37,947 nt of DNA. Origin: Schleiferiaceae bacterium. GTDB lineage: Bacteria > Bacteroidota > Bacteroidia > Flavobacteriales > Schleiferiaceae. The position numbers were made by a program, and so were the translations under genes. The stretch spans positions 1-37,947 of the forward strand of contig JAGYKI010000026.1 of the NCBI GenBank assembly GCA_018401735.1, given 5' to 3'. Shown here piece by piece: positions 16,979 through 25,184 of this stretch. Below the pieces are notes generated by a model. The model was not told the DNA's origin and did no database searches. It was given only the letters and a program-made list of their open reading frames with translations. The stretch's first letter is position 1; the number at the start of each line of letters is the position of its first letter.

Positions 16979-18382
16979 ATGTACACTTTAATGATTGTGG
17001 TTTTTGTCTTAGGCTATCTTGCAATTGCCTTAGAACATAATATTCATGTTGACAAAGCCGCTTCTGCCCTCATTACGGGCACGCTCTGCTGGGCTATTTA
17101 CGTATTAGGTGCCGAAGGAATTGTAGACTTTAACACTATACCACATTTCATTTTAGAGATGTTTGCCGACGAAAAAGGCATCACCGCACCCTTAGAAGTC
17201 ACCCAACATTACGTTACCGAGTTTCAAATATTAGAACATTTGGGGGAAATTGCCTCCATCCTTTTCTTCCTGATGGGCGCCATGACTATTGTAGAGCTTA
17301 TTGATGCTCATGAAGGATTTAGCGTAATCACCAATCGCATCAAAACCACCAGTCGCTTAAAGCTGATGTGGATTATCTGTATTCTTACCTTTTTCTTCTC
17401 CGCTGCTTTAGATAACCTTACTACTTCGATAGTAATGGTATCCTTACTTAAAAAACTTATTGACGATCAGCAAGATCGTTGGCTTTTTGCAGGGATGGTC
17501 GTAATCGCAGCCAATGCAGGTGGCGCTTGGTCCCCGATTGGAGATGTAACCACTACTATGCTTTGGATTGGTGGACAAATTACCGCCTCGGCTGTAATTA
17601 TTAAACTAATTCTTCCCTCGCTTTTCGCTATTCTCATTCCCCTTTTCATTCTGAGCTTTAAAATTAAGGGTAACGTAAAACGCCCTCTGCGTGCCAACAG
17701 TAAAGAACATTTCATTAACCCAACCACGGAAAGAGAAAGAAATATTGTCTTCACAGCCGGTGTGTTAGGGCTTCTTTTCGTGCCAATTTTCAAAACCTAC
17801 ACCCACCTGCCTCCTTTTATGGGAATGATGATGAGCTTAGGTGTTTTATGGTTAATCACCGAATTAATGCATCACACTAAAAATCGTGAAGCGCGCTATA
17901 ATCTATCTGTAATTGGGGTTTTACGCAAGGTAGATACGGCCAGTGTATTATTTTTCCTAGGGATTTTATTGGCGGTTGCCAGTTTGCAATCCGCTGGTCA
18001 ACTTGGTGAATTAGCCAATACCCTTGACAATAGTATTGGCACCGATACTAAAGCGGGAGTTTACTCTGTCAGTTTAATTATTGGAATCCTTTCTGCCATT
18101 GTAGATAATGTACCATTGGTGGCTGCAAGTATGGGAATGTACAACATTGATGCTGCTATGGGTGGTCTGTTTTCACAGGATGGGCTTTTCTGGGAATTCC
18201 TCGCTTACTGCGCAGGCACTGGCGGTAGTGCTTTAATCATCGGCTCTGCCGCAGGTGTTGCCGTAATGGGATTAGAAAACATCTCCTTTGGGTGGTATCT
18301 TCGTCGCATCAGCCTTCTCGCCCTAATCGGTTATTTAGCGGGTGCCGGAGTGTACCTCATTCAAGGTAGTATTTTCCACTGA
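16979..18382 (+). CDS. nhaD: NhaD-family Na+/H+ antiporter
   Basis: Inner-membrane sodium/proton antiporter of the ion transporter superfamily, which expels Na+ at the cost of the proton gradient. The 467-residue protein has about 11-12 hydrophobic segments. The first half carries the conserved AALDNLTTSIV segment (about 141-151) and GGAWSPIGDVTTTMLW (about 180-195). The second half has IVDNVPLVAASMGMY (about 376-390) and a glycine-rich TGGSALIIGSAAG segment near 420. These inverted NxxTT/NVP signatures are typical of NhaD. It precedes the ExbB-ExbD-TonB cluster and is separated from it by a strong terminator. Confidence 0.9.
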   Translation: MYTLMIVVFVLGYLAIALEHNIHVDKAASALITGTLCWAIYVLGAEGIVDFNTIPHFILEMFADEKGITAPLEVTQHYVTEFQILEHLGEIASILFFLMGAMTIVELIDAHEGFSVITNRIKTTSRLKLMWIICILTFFFSAALDNLTTSIVMVSLLKKLIDDQQDRWLFAGMVVIAANAGGAWSPIGDVTTTMLWIGGQITASAVIIKLILPSLFAILIPLFILSFKIKGNVKRPLRANSKEHFINPTTERERNIVFTAGVLGLLFVPIFKTYTHLPPFMGMMMSLGVLWLITELMHHTKNREARYNLSVIGVLRKVDTASVLFFLGILLAVASLQSAGQLGELANTLDNSIGTDTKAGVYSVSLIIGILSAIVDNVPLVAASMGMYNIDAAMGGLFSQDGLFWEFLAYCAGTGGSALIIGSAAGVAVMGLENISFGWYLRRISLLALIGYLAGAGVYLIQGSIFH

Positions 18383-18422
18383 TAAGGGAAAATTAAAATC
18401 CTATCTACAAAAACATTCTAAG

Positions 18423-18459
18423 ATCCGCTTAAGCAATTCAGTAGCTTAAGCGGATTTTT
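18423..18459 (+). terminator. Rho-independent terminator after nhaD
   Basis: ATCCGCTTAAGC (18423-18434) and GCTTAAGCGGAT (18444-18455) form a perfect 12-bp stem around a 9-base loop, followed by a T-run to 18459. It ends the dehydrogenase-nhaD transcript. Confidence 0.92.
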
Positions 18460-18553
18460 AAGCTTTAAACTTTAATTTGTTAATTTCTCTCTGCGACCTA
18501 TATACGTAGGTGCTTTGTAGGCCGTTATATTTACGGCATTAACAAGCACATCT

Positions 18554-19252
18554 ATGAAAGTACCTTTTCTTCAAATTAGCCTTCCGGCAGAAGAGTCTTT
18601 AAGCGAAGAACCCATTGAAAAAACCTTAAGCGTTTGGGAATTAGTGAGCAGTGGTGGACCAGGTGGAATCCTGATTATGACCGTGCTTTTTATCCTGTCT
18701 ATTATCGCAGTATACATTTTCATAGAAAGGTGGGGAGCGATTAAGCGAGCCAATAAAATGGATCTTAATTTTATGAATAACATTAAAGAAAATGTTATGA
18801 ATGGCCGCCTCGACTCTGCCTTAGCGCAATGTCAATCCGAGAATACCCCCGCGGCACGGATGATTGCCAAAGGCGTTTCACGCATAGGTAAACCCTTAAA
18901 AGATATTAGCACCGCCATTGAAAATACCGGTAAACTGGAAGTTTCACTCCTCGAAAAAAACCTTCCTTCCTTAGCCACCATCGCTGGAGCTGCTCCCATG
19001 ATCGGCTTCTTAGGAACCGTAATTGGGATGATTTTAGCCTTCCACGAAATGGCCGCAGCAGGCGGACAAATTGATATTGAAATGCTAGCGGAAGGAATTT
19101 ATACCGCCATGACGACTACCGTTGCAGGATTAGCGGTGGGAATTATTGCTTATTTAGGCTACAATATTTTAGTAAGTAAGGTGAATCAATCCATTTACAA
19201 TATGGAAGTTCGTGCCACGGAATTCCTCGATCTTTTAAACGAACCCGTTTAA
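18554..19252 (+). CDS. exbB: MotA/TolQ/ExbB proton-channel family protein
   Basis: Inner-membrane proton channel subunit that powers TonB-type outer-membrane transport. The 232-residue protein has an N-terminal tail, a first membrane segment at about 36-60, a cytoplasmic region, and two more segments at about 135-165 and 180-205. The family signature IAGAAPMIGFLGTVIGMI lies near 142-159. The exbD gene begins one base after its stop and the TonB-like gene two bases after that, so the three form one unit. TolQ is a formal alternative; the TonB-like partner favours ExbB. Confidence 0.88.
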   Translation: MKVPFLQISLPAEESLSEEPIEKTLSVWELVSSGGPGGILIMTVLFILSIIAVYIFIERWGAIKRANKMDLNFMNNIKENVMNGRLDSALAQCQSENTPAARMIAKGVSRIGKPLKDISTAIENTGKLEVSLLEKNLPSLATIAGAAPMIGFLGTVIGMILAFHEMAAAGGQIDIEMLAEGIYTAMTTTVAGLAVGIIAYLGYNILVSKVNQSIYNMEVRATEFLDLLNEPV

Positions 19253-19253
19253 T

Positions 19254-19646
19254 ATGGACTTGAATCGCCGAAGCAAGGTAAGCGCCGAATTTAGCATGAG
19301 TAGCATGACGGACATTGTGTTCTTATTACTCATCTTCTTTATGATCGCATCTACCTTAGTGACTACCAGCGCCCTAGACCTAGTATTACCCAAAAGTGAC
19401 GCACAATCAGTAAAGCGCAAAGATGTAGTAGTGAACATATCTGCCGACAAGCAAATTTCCGTGGGCAACACCATTGTGAATTCCAATGAATTGCAAAACG
19501 AGATCCTAAGACAAGTAAAAGATATCGACGAAGCGGTATTATTGCTTCGCGCCGATGGAGCGGTGCCCTACGAAATGGTAGTAGATGTAATGGACATTGC
19601 CTATCGCAATAAATTGAAAATAATCGCGGCCACAGACCCTAGTTAA
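19254..19646 (+). CDS. exbD: ExbD/TolR-family biopolymer transport protein
   Basis: Single-pass inner-membrane partner of ExbB. The 130-residue protein has a short cytoplasmic N-terminus, one membrane segment at about 19-40 with the proton-carrying aspartate D20 (SMTDIVFLLLIFF), and a small periplasmic domain ending in the typical Asp-Ala/Ile-Ala-Tyr-Arg segment. It starts one base after exbB and is followed one base later by the TonB-like gene. Only one ExbD is encoded here, whereas many Bacteroidota loci carry two. Confidence 0.9.
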   Translation: MDLNRRSKVSAEFSMSSMTDIVFLLLIFFMIASTLVTTSALDLVLPKSDAQSVKRKDVVVNISADKQISVGNTIVNSNELQNEILRQVKDIDEAVLLLRADGAVPYEMVVDVMDIAYRNKLKIIAATDPS

Positions 19647-19647
19647 G

Positions 19648-20466
19648 ATGAAAAGCTATTTTAAAGATAAAGATCAACGCAACGGACTAATTGGAACCCT
19701 AATTTTCCATAGCATCCTCTTTGTCTTATTTCTTTTCTTAGGTCTTAGTTATTACGACCCTAAACCCGAAGCGGGCGTGCTTATTAATTTCGGTTATGCC
19801 GAAGATGGCTTTGGCGAAGAAGCTGTAGTTAGCAAGGAAAGTCCTAGCACCGTTAGCAGCACTTCCAATGCGGAAGAAAGTGTAAAAACTCAAGATTGGC
19901 AAGATGCACCCAGTATAAGTGCCAGCGAGGAAAGCCAAACTAAAAAGGAAGAAAACAAACCCGAAAAAACAGATACTCCCACGGAGACCCAAGAGGAAAA
20001 GCCAGTTGAAAAGCCCGACCCTAAGCCTTCTAATGCGCTGCAAAGTATTTTAGACAATACCAAAAACTCGCAAGCTGGCGGCGAAGGCGTAACCCAAGGT
20101 GGGGGCGATCAAGGTAAAGAAAATGGCGACCCGCGCTCTAGCAATCGTATTGGCGACGGCGGCGGTGGAGGAAATGGCGACGGAAACTATTTACTTGGTA
20201 ACCGTCTCGCTTTAGCCAAACCCAAACCCAATTACCCTTGCAGTGATGAAGGTCGTGTGGTAGTGAAAATCTATGTAAACCAATCTGGTAAAGTTGTGCG
20301 GGCCATTGCAGGCGAAAGAATCCCAGGCGGCGCAGCCTCTACTACAACCAGTAGCTGCTTGTACGATCAAGCTAAAAAAGCCGCCATGCAAACCACTTGG
20401 GAAGCCGATGGCAGCGCACCCGATCAACAATCTGGCTATATCGTCTATAATTTTAAAAGAACTTGA
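19648..20466 (+). CDS. TonB-like energy transducer
   Basis: Probable periplasm-spanning energy transducer for TonB-dependent receptors. It has one membrane segment near residues 13-35, then a Glu/Lys/Pro-rich periplasmic stretch (about 65-135) and a Gly/Asp/Asn-rich linker (about 145-180). The compact C-terminal domain (about 200-272) reads like a TonB C-domain, with GRVVVKIYVNQSGKVVRA near 203-220. Two cysteines within it could form a disulfide. The 272-residue length is usual. The stop TGA overlaps the TTG start of folC (TTGA). Confidence 0.82.
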   Translation: MKSYFKDKDQRNGLIGTLIFHSILFVLFLFLGLSYYDPKPEAGVLINFGYAEDGFGEEAVVSKESPSTVSSTSNAEESVKTQDWQDAPSISASEESQTKKEENKPEKTDTPTETQEEKPVEKPDPKPSNALQSILDNTKNSQAGGEGVTQGGGDQGKENGDPRSSNRIGDGGGGGNGDGNYLLGNRLALAKPKPNYPCSDEGRVVVKIYVNQSGKVVRAIAGERIPGGAASTTTSSCLYDQAKKAAMQTTWEADGSAPDQQSGYIVYNFKRT

Positions 20467-21707
20467 GTCGCTATCAGGAAACGCTGGACTGGTTGTTTCA
20501 GCAATTACCCATGTATCAACGCGTGGGCAAAGTGGCTTACAAAGCCGATCTAAACAATACCATCGCCTTAATGAAACTTTTAGAGGAACCGCAAAATTCT
20601 TTTAAAAGCATCCATGTGGCGGGTACCAATGGTAAAGGTTCTTCTTCGCATATGTTGGCCGCCATTTTTCAGGCAGCTGGATATAAAACCGGACTTTATA
20701 CTTCCCCCCATTTAGTAGATTTCCGAGAACGCATTCGTATCAATGGCGAATGCATTGCTCAGGAAAAAGTTTCTGATTTTGTAGATCGCTATAAAGACAA
20801 TTTTAGTCAATTAGGCCTGAGCTTCTTTGAAATGACTGTTGGCCTAGCTTTTCATCATTTTCGCGAAGAAAAAGTTGACATTGCCATTATTGAAGTAGGC
20901 ATGGGTGGCCGTTTGGATAGCACCAATGTTATTGATCCTCTTATCAGTTTAATTACCAATATAGGCTACGATCATACAGAGTTTTTAGGAGATACCCTAG
21001 AAAAGATTGCGGGCGAAAAAGCAGGCATTATCAAAGCCAATAGACCGGTGGTAATCAGCGAGATTCAAGCGGAAACCAAAGAAGTATTTAAGGCCAAAGC
21101 CCTCGAAGTATCCGCCCCTATTTATTTTGCCCTCAAAGAAATCACCTATCAGCAAAGCAACTATAAAAGCGACTTAATAGGCCGCTACCAAGCCAAAAAC
21201 TTGCTGGGCGTTTTAATGGTAATTCGCTTGGCTGAAAAATTAGGTTTTAACTTACACGATCATATTCAAGAAGGACTAAGCTCCGTAAGCAAGCTTACCG
21301 GCTTACGTGGTCGTTGGGATATTATTCAAGAAAATCCTTTAACCGTCTGCGACACCGGCCATAACGAAGCAGGAGTGCGCGAACTTATTGACCAAATTAA
21401 AAGCAATAGCTTCCGGCAACTTCATATGGTTTGGGGCATGGTGGGCGATAAGGATAGCCAGACTATTTTAAGTTTACTGCCCAAAAGTGCTATTTACTAT
21501 TTCTGTGCGGCTTCTATTCCACGTGCGAAAGATGCCGAAATTTTAAAACAAGAAGCCTTAAAGTTTGGTCTTGCGGGCAAAAGCTACGCATCGGTAGAGC
21601 AAGCCTATCAGCAAGCGCAAAAAAACACCCAGGCCGACGACTTCATTTTTGTGGGAGGAAGCACCTTTGTCGTGGCCGATTTTTTAAAGTCCATCGACCA
21701 GATCTAA
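20463..21707 (+). CDS. folC: Folylpolyglutamate synthase / dihydrofolate synthase
   Basis: Mur-ligase-fold enzyme that adds glutamate to folates and to dihydropteroate. The ATP loop is AGTNGKGSSSH with K58. The N-terminal YQETLDW segment and MYQRVGKVAYKADLNNTI (residues 17-34) are standard for flavobacterial FolC. The start is TTG at 20463, overlapping the previous stop by four bases (TTGA). The only early ATG would remove the conserved first 16 residues, so translational coupling to the TonB-like gene is likely. The length is 414. Its end is one base from the convergent PLD gene. Confidence 0.92.
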   Translation: MSRYQETLDWLFQQLPMYQRVGKVAYKADLNNTIALMKLLEEPQNSFKSIHVAGTNGKGSSSHMLAAIFQAAGYKTGLYTSPHLVDFRERIRINGECIAQEKVSDFVDRYKDNFSQLGLSFFEMTVGLAFHHFREEKVDIAIIEVGMGGRLDSTNVIDPLISLITNIGYDHTEFLGDTLEKIAGEKAGIIKANRPVVISEIQAETKEVFKAKALEVSAPIYFALKEITYQQSNYKSDLIGRYQAKNLLGVLMVIRLAEKLGFNLHDHIQEGLSSVSKLTGLRGRWDIIQENPLTVCDTGHNEAGVRELIDQIKSNSFRQLHMVWGMVGDKDSQTILSLLPKSAIYYFCAASIPRAKDAEILKQEALKFGLAGKSYASVEQAYQQAQKNTQADDFIFVGGSTFVVADFLKSIDQI

Positions 21708-21708
21708 A

Positions 21709-22401
21709 CTAAGCCAAGCTAGTCCACAAACGGCCAAACTCATTTTTAAAGCTGCGAATTAAATCCGCATCTTCTAAAACTACAATGTTTTCGTAATTAC
21801 TGCTTGCCGCAGATCGAGTCCAATTGTAACTTCCCGTTATTAAAAAGGTACTATCGAATAAGGCGAATTTGTGGTGCATGTGCGCTTTCGTGTGATCGGT
21901 TCGTAGCGGGATTCCGTTTTCATGGAGGTAATCGACATCCGAACCCATATCAAAGGCCTTATCATTATCGGTAATAATTCTCACTCGCAATCCCCGTTGA
22001 TGCGCCGCTAAAATGGCCTCACTAATAATGTCATCACTAATGGTGAAAACGCAAATATCTACCGAGGCTTTAGCATTGGCAAGTTGGTATAATATTGCAT
22101 CTCGACAGGCATCACCAGGGCTAAAATAAGCACGACCTTTAGTTTCACTATTCTCTCCCTTTGAGCCTAAAACCAATTTGGCTCCTTCATAAAACCAACT
22201 TAAAAGATGCTGCGATTCTGTACCAGCGCTCGCTTCTAAAGCTAAATCCCTAAATTTACTGAGCAACCATGAATTATCGGCATCATTAAAGTTTAATTCT
22301 TTTAATAATGCCTTTAAATCCTTTCTTTCTTGTCGCGATAAATATTGATCCTCTATCGATCGCTCCATCTCCGCTAGAAGCTTTGCAATTTCATTATTCA
22401 T
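21709..22401 (-). CDS. Phospholipase D-like protein with one HKD motif
   Basis: Phosphodiesterase-fold protein of 230 residues with one HxK(x)4D motif: H176, K178, D183. This motif lies in a C-terminal half that also has the usual Gly-Ser-Tyr-Asn-Trp-Thr segment after it. One-motif members (bacterial Nuc, mitoPLD) act as dimers and cut nucleic acid or phospholipid. Residues 1-100 are mostly helical and charged and unlike a known domain. There is no signal peptide, so it should stay in the cytoplasm. It is downstream of the XRE gene with a 9-bp gap, hence probably one operon. Nuclease versus lipase activity cannot be decided here. Confidence 0.85.
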   Translation of the reverse strand: MNNEIAKLLAEMERSIEDQYLSRQERKDLKALLKELNFNDADNSWLLSKFRDLALEASAGTESQHLLSWFYEGAKLVLGSKGENSETKGRAYFSPGDACRDAILYQLANAKASVDICVFTISDDIISEAILAAHQRGLRVRIITDNDKAFDMGSDVDYLHENGIPLRTDHTKAHMHHKFALFDSTFLITGSYNWTRSAASSNYENIVVLEDADLIRSFKNEFGRLWTSLA

Positions 22402-22410
22402 AAGTCATTC

Positions 22411-23175
22411 TTATTTCGAAAGCTTCAAGATTTCACTTTTCAGTAGATCAATTTGCTCCTGAAAAGCACCTACACTGCTAATATTTTTAGTTATCACTCG
22501 ATCTACCTGCCACAAATCTATTATCGTTGATGGTGAAACCTCCTCTTCATAATAATCGCGAGACAAAACACTTAAACTTATTAGTTCTTTTGTAAGGCTT
22601 TTTAAACGTCGTAGCTTCCAATCATCAGCTGTTTCAAAAAGATAGATCTTCCCCTCCTCTGCCTTAGTTAAAGTAAAAGACGACTCCTTATAGGCGATTA
22701 CGATATCACCTGCGCCAAAACCCACACCCTGCTCTAACATACTGTTATCGGCTAATTCAAAAGCACGGTAATTTAAACCTTTTGAGAGAGGTAAACTTAG
22801 TTGCCCCATTTGAGTCAAAGACTCACGATCTGCTAGATACTCTAACTTTATAAGTTGCGTAATTAAAGGTACACTAATCAGGCTAGGCGGTAATTTACTC
22901 GGTCTTAAATTGTGTTTGGCGCCTTTAATCAAATCCTTGCGGAAGATATCAAAGTGGTAAAGATCATTTACCGAGAGGTCCTTTTTTAGCAAATCGTCTA
23001 CCGAAATGCCAAAATAATTAGCTATTTCTATGATAGTAGATAATTTAGGCTCTGCTCTTCCTTCTTCATAAGCACCTATACTAGCACGTTTCAGATTAAA
23101 TAAGTCAGCAAAGTCACTCTGATTCATACTTTTAACACCTCTTATCTTCTTTATATTTTTCCCTATGCTGGACAT
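22411..23175 (-). CDS. XRE-family regulator with S24-like C-terminal domain
   Basis: DNA-binding regulator of 254 residues. Residues 5-65 are an XRE/Cro-type helix-turn-helix (QSDFADLFNLKRASIGAYEEG). The C-terminal half resembles the LexA/CI S24 fold: the segment ADNSMLEQGVGFGAGDIVIAY (about 146-166) matches the DSM...GDIV core, and a Lys-Leu-Arg-Arg-Leu segment near 200 fits the site of the catalytic lysine. Whether it self-cleaves or only senses and dimerises is unknown; this subfamily is common in Flavobacteriia. It is divergent from the PspA-flotillin operon, with 190 bp between the two starts, and may control that operon and the PLD gene. Confidence 0.85.
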   Translation of the reverse strand: MSSIGKNIKKIRGVKSMNQSDFADLFNLKRASIGAYEEGRAEPKLSTIIEIANYFGISVDDLLKKDLSVNDLYHFDIFRKDLIKGAKHNLRPSKLPPSLISVPLITQLIKLEYLADRESLTQMGQLSLPLSKGLNYRAFELADNSMLEQGVGFGAGDIVIAYKESSFTLTKAEEGKIYLFETADDWKLRRLKSLTKELISLSVLSRDYYEEEVSPSTIIDLWQVDRVITKNISSVGAFQEQIDLLKSEILKLSK

Positions 23176-23201
23176 ACTTACAAAAATTTATTACTAATAT
23201 T

Positions 23202-23234
23202 TTTGGCTAATCTAATTTTATTAGTACTTTAGCC
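23202..23234 (+). promoter_or_regulatory. Promoter of the PspA-flotillin operon with a nested palindrome
   Basis: TTTG (23202-23205), 19 bp, then TACTTTAG (23225-23232, one mismatch from TAnnTTTG) form a good rightward promoter. Between and over the boxes lie two nested inverted repeats: GGCTAA (23205-23210) with TTAGCC (23229-23234), and CTAAT (23212-23216) with ATTAG (23220-23224). This is the expected form and place of a repressor operator. A wider pair, TAATATTTTT (23195-23204) and AAAAATATTA (23245-23254), surrounds it. Confidence 0.5.
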
Positions 23235-23256
23235 TTGTAAAACTAAAAATATTATC

Positions 23257-23316
23257 ATGAATTACTACAAAGAAGTTGAAAATCTTCCACCTCCACGGAA
23301 ATTTGCATTATATTGA
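23257..23316 (+). CDS. Possible 19-codon leader peptide with Pro-Pro-Pro
   Basis: An ATG-to-TGA frame of 19 codons (MNYYKEVENLPPPRKFALY) lies in the transcribed leader of the PspA-flotillin operon, about 15 bp after the predicted transcription start and 49 bp before the DUF2170 gene. Three consecutive prolines can slow ribosomes, which would suit a regulatory leader. A small hairpin, GCGT-AAA-ACGC, follows at 23319-23329. There is no Shine-Dalgarno sequence and a frame this short can occur by chance. Confidence 0.3.
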   Translation: MNYYKEVENLPPPRKFALY

Positions 23317-23365
23317 AAGCGTAAAACGCAGGAAAAAGAATACTAAATATTAAAACTTAAAATCA

Positions 23366-23761
23366 ATGACAAGCTATTTCGACAAGGTAAAATCATTTGT
23401 TCTAGACCTAGACCTCAGCATCGTTTATCAAAATGAAGAGGAAGAAATTTTAGTAATTGAAGACGAAACTTCTGGCATTAGCAATTTGGTTTTAGCTTGT
23501 GCTGATCCGATTCTAATTATGGAACAATTTCTCTTCGAGCTGAAAAGCGACGATAAGGAAATCCTTAAAAATCTCTTAATAAAGAACCGCGACATCGTGC
23601 ACGGTGCTTTTGCCCTAGACGAAACCGGAAACCGCGTTATTTTCCGCGACACTTTACAAATAGAAAACCTCGACGCAAACGAATTAGAAGGATCTATTAA
23701 TAGCTTAGGTATGCTCTTAAGCGAATACTCCGACGAACTCATCAAATTTTCAAAACATTAA
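23366..23761 (+). CDS. DUF2170 family protein (YjfI-like)
   Basis: Small acidic protein of 131 residues, close in length to E. coli YjfI. Family marks are NRDIVHGAF (74-82), FRDTL (93-97) and NLDANELEGSI (101-111). There is no signal peptide or membrane segment. Its biochemical role is unknown; the family nearly always sits next to a PspA gene, as here (12-bp gap), so a role as PspA partner or chaperone is inferred. It is the first full gene of the ten-gene run and follows a leader of about 125 bases. Confidence 0.8.
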   Translation: MTSYFDKVKSFVLDLDLSIVYQNEEEEILVIEDETSGISNLVLACADPILIMEQFLFELKSDDKEILKNLLIKNRDIVHGAFALDETGNRVIFRDTLQIENLDANELEGSINSLGMLLSEYSDELIKFSKH

Positions 23762-23773
23762 AAAAAAAGAACA

Positions 23774-24502
23774 ATGAATATTTTAAGAAGACTTTTTAGC
23801 ATCGGTAAAGCCGAAACCAATTCCGCTCTTGACAAACTAGAGGACCCCATTAAAATGACGGAACAGGGTATCCGCGACTTAAAAATGGATTTAGACAAAG
23901 CACTGCACGCTCTGGCGGAAATCAAAGCACTTAGCATTCGTGCTCGCAATGATCATAGTAATTTTGAAAGCAAGGCTAAGGACTATGAAAAGAAAGCGGT
24001 TATGCTTTTGGAACGCGCTGAAAAAGGCGACATGGAAATGGTCGAAGCAGAGCGTCTTGCCAACGAGGCTTTGACTAAGAAAAACGAAAACAAAGAACAG
24101 GCTCAACGCTCTTTGGCCGACAAGAACAAGTTCGATGGCAACATTAGCACCATGGAGTCGAATATCAAAAAACTCCGTCAGCAAATTAGCCAGTATGAAA
24201 ACGAGCTGAAAACTTTGAAAGCCAGAGTGAAAGTAAGTACCGCTACCGTAAACATTAATAAACAAATGTCTAAAATCGACGGCTCAGGAACTGTTAGCAT
24301 GCTGGAGCGCATGAAAGAAAAAGTAGAGCAAGAAGAAGCTCTGGCTGAAAGCTACGGCGACATTGCCAACGAAAGCCGCTCAATTGATGAAGAAATCGAC
24401 AAAGCCCTTGACGGCGCTAAGTCTAGTCAAGTTAGCGATGAACTAGCCGCTCTAAAAGCACGCTTAGGCATGAAAAAAGCCGACGATAGTACAAGTGAAT
24501 AA
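23774..24502 (+). CDS. PspA/IM30 family membrane-stress protein (YjfJ-like)
   Basis: ESCRT-III-related PspA/Vipp1 protein that coats and stabilises damaged membrane. The 242-residue protein begins with an amphipathic stretch (MNILRRLFSIGKAETNSALD) and the typical DPIKMTEQGIRDLKMDL (28-44). A long coiled coil spans about 45-155 and shorter helices run to about 228, ending in LAALKARLGMKK. It lies between the DUF2170 gene and the YqiJ-like gene with gaps of 12 and 11 bp. No PspF or PspBC genes occur nearby, so control differs from the enterobacterial phage-shock operon. Confidence 0.92.
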   Translation: MNILRRLFSIGKAETNSALDKLEDPIKMTEQGIRDLKMDLDKALHALAEIKALSIRARNDHSNFESKAKDYEKKAVMLLERAEKGDMEMVEAERLANEALTKKNENKEQAQRSLADKNKFDGNISTMESNIKKLRQQISQYENELKTLKARVKVSTATVNINKQMSKIDGSGTVSMLERMKEKVEQEEALAESYGDIANESRSIDEEIDKALDGAKSSQVSDELAALKARLGMKKADDSTSE

Positions 24503-24513
24503 AAAAATAAATC

Positions 24514-25158
24514 ATGAACGAATTCCTTAGTCTCATTTTCAACGGAGCCAATGCCATCCCCACGGCATTGCTCCTCTTCATCCTCCTTTATTGGGTAATT
24601 GTAATACTCGGACTTTTAGATACTGAGTTTTTAGATTTCGATATCGATGTTAACGGTGAAGCAGATTTTGAGATGGAGGGAAACGTCTCAGGCGATGTGT
24701 CTTGGTTAAATAATGTTCTCGTCTTTTTCAACCTCGGCCGCATCCCTTTTATGATTTGGCTAAGCTTCGTGAGCCTTCCCCTATGGCTGCTATCTATTAA
24801 CATCAATAACTTTTTAGGCCTCGAAAGCTTTGTTTTCGGTCTACTAAGCTTTATACCTCTGCTCTTTCTGAGCCTATTAATTGCTAAAGTGCTTACCACA
24901 CCCTTCGTCCGCTTTTTCGAAAAATTAAATGAAGACAGTAAAAAGAAGGAAATTATTGGCAAAATAGGCACGGTTATCAGCCCTGCTTCCGACCTAAATA
25001 AAGGCATGGCCGAAATCAACTATCAAGGCAGTTTTTTAAGACTCTATATCCGCAGTCCGAAAAACCAGTCTGTACTTAAAGGTGAACAAGTGCTTTTTAT
25101 TGAGAAACTCGACGAACCAGGAGTTTACTTGGTAGAACCTCACCTCAGCATTAGCTAA
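24514..25158 (+). CDS. YqiJ-like inner-membrane protein with OB-fold domain (DUF1449)
   Basis: Membrane protein of 214 residues. Hydrophobic segments are near 18-36, 66-95 and 104-127, with an acidic loop (37-62, rich in Asp and Glu). Residues 145-214 form an NfeD/OB-like beta domain (IIGKIGTVISPAS, then a Gly-Glu-Gln-Val-Leu-Phe-Ile segment). In E. coli, YqiJ is the partner of the flotillin YqiK; here the flotillin gene follows after 26 bp. NfeD-type partners are thought to help flotillins form membrane microdomains. Assigned by architecture and gene order. Confidence 0.8.
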   Translation: MNEFLSLIFNGANAIPTALLLFILLYWVIVILGLLDTEFLDFDIDVNGEADFEMEGNVSGDVSWLNNVLVFFNLGRIPFMIWLSFVSLPLWLLSININNFLGLESFVFGLLSFIPLLFLSLLIAKVLTTPFVRFFEKLNEDSKKKEIIGKIGTVISPASDLNKGMAEINYQGSFLRLYIRSPKNQSVLKGEQVLFIEKLDEPGVYLVEPHLSIS

Positions 25159-25184
25159 AAACCAATCATTCTTTAATTCTCTTT

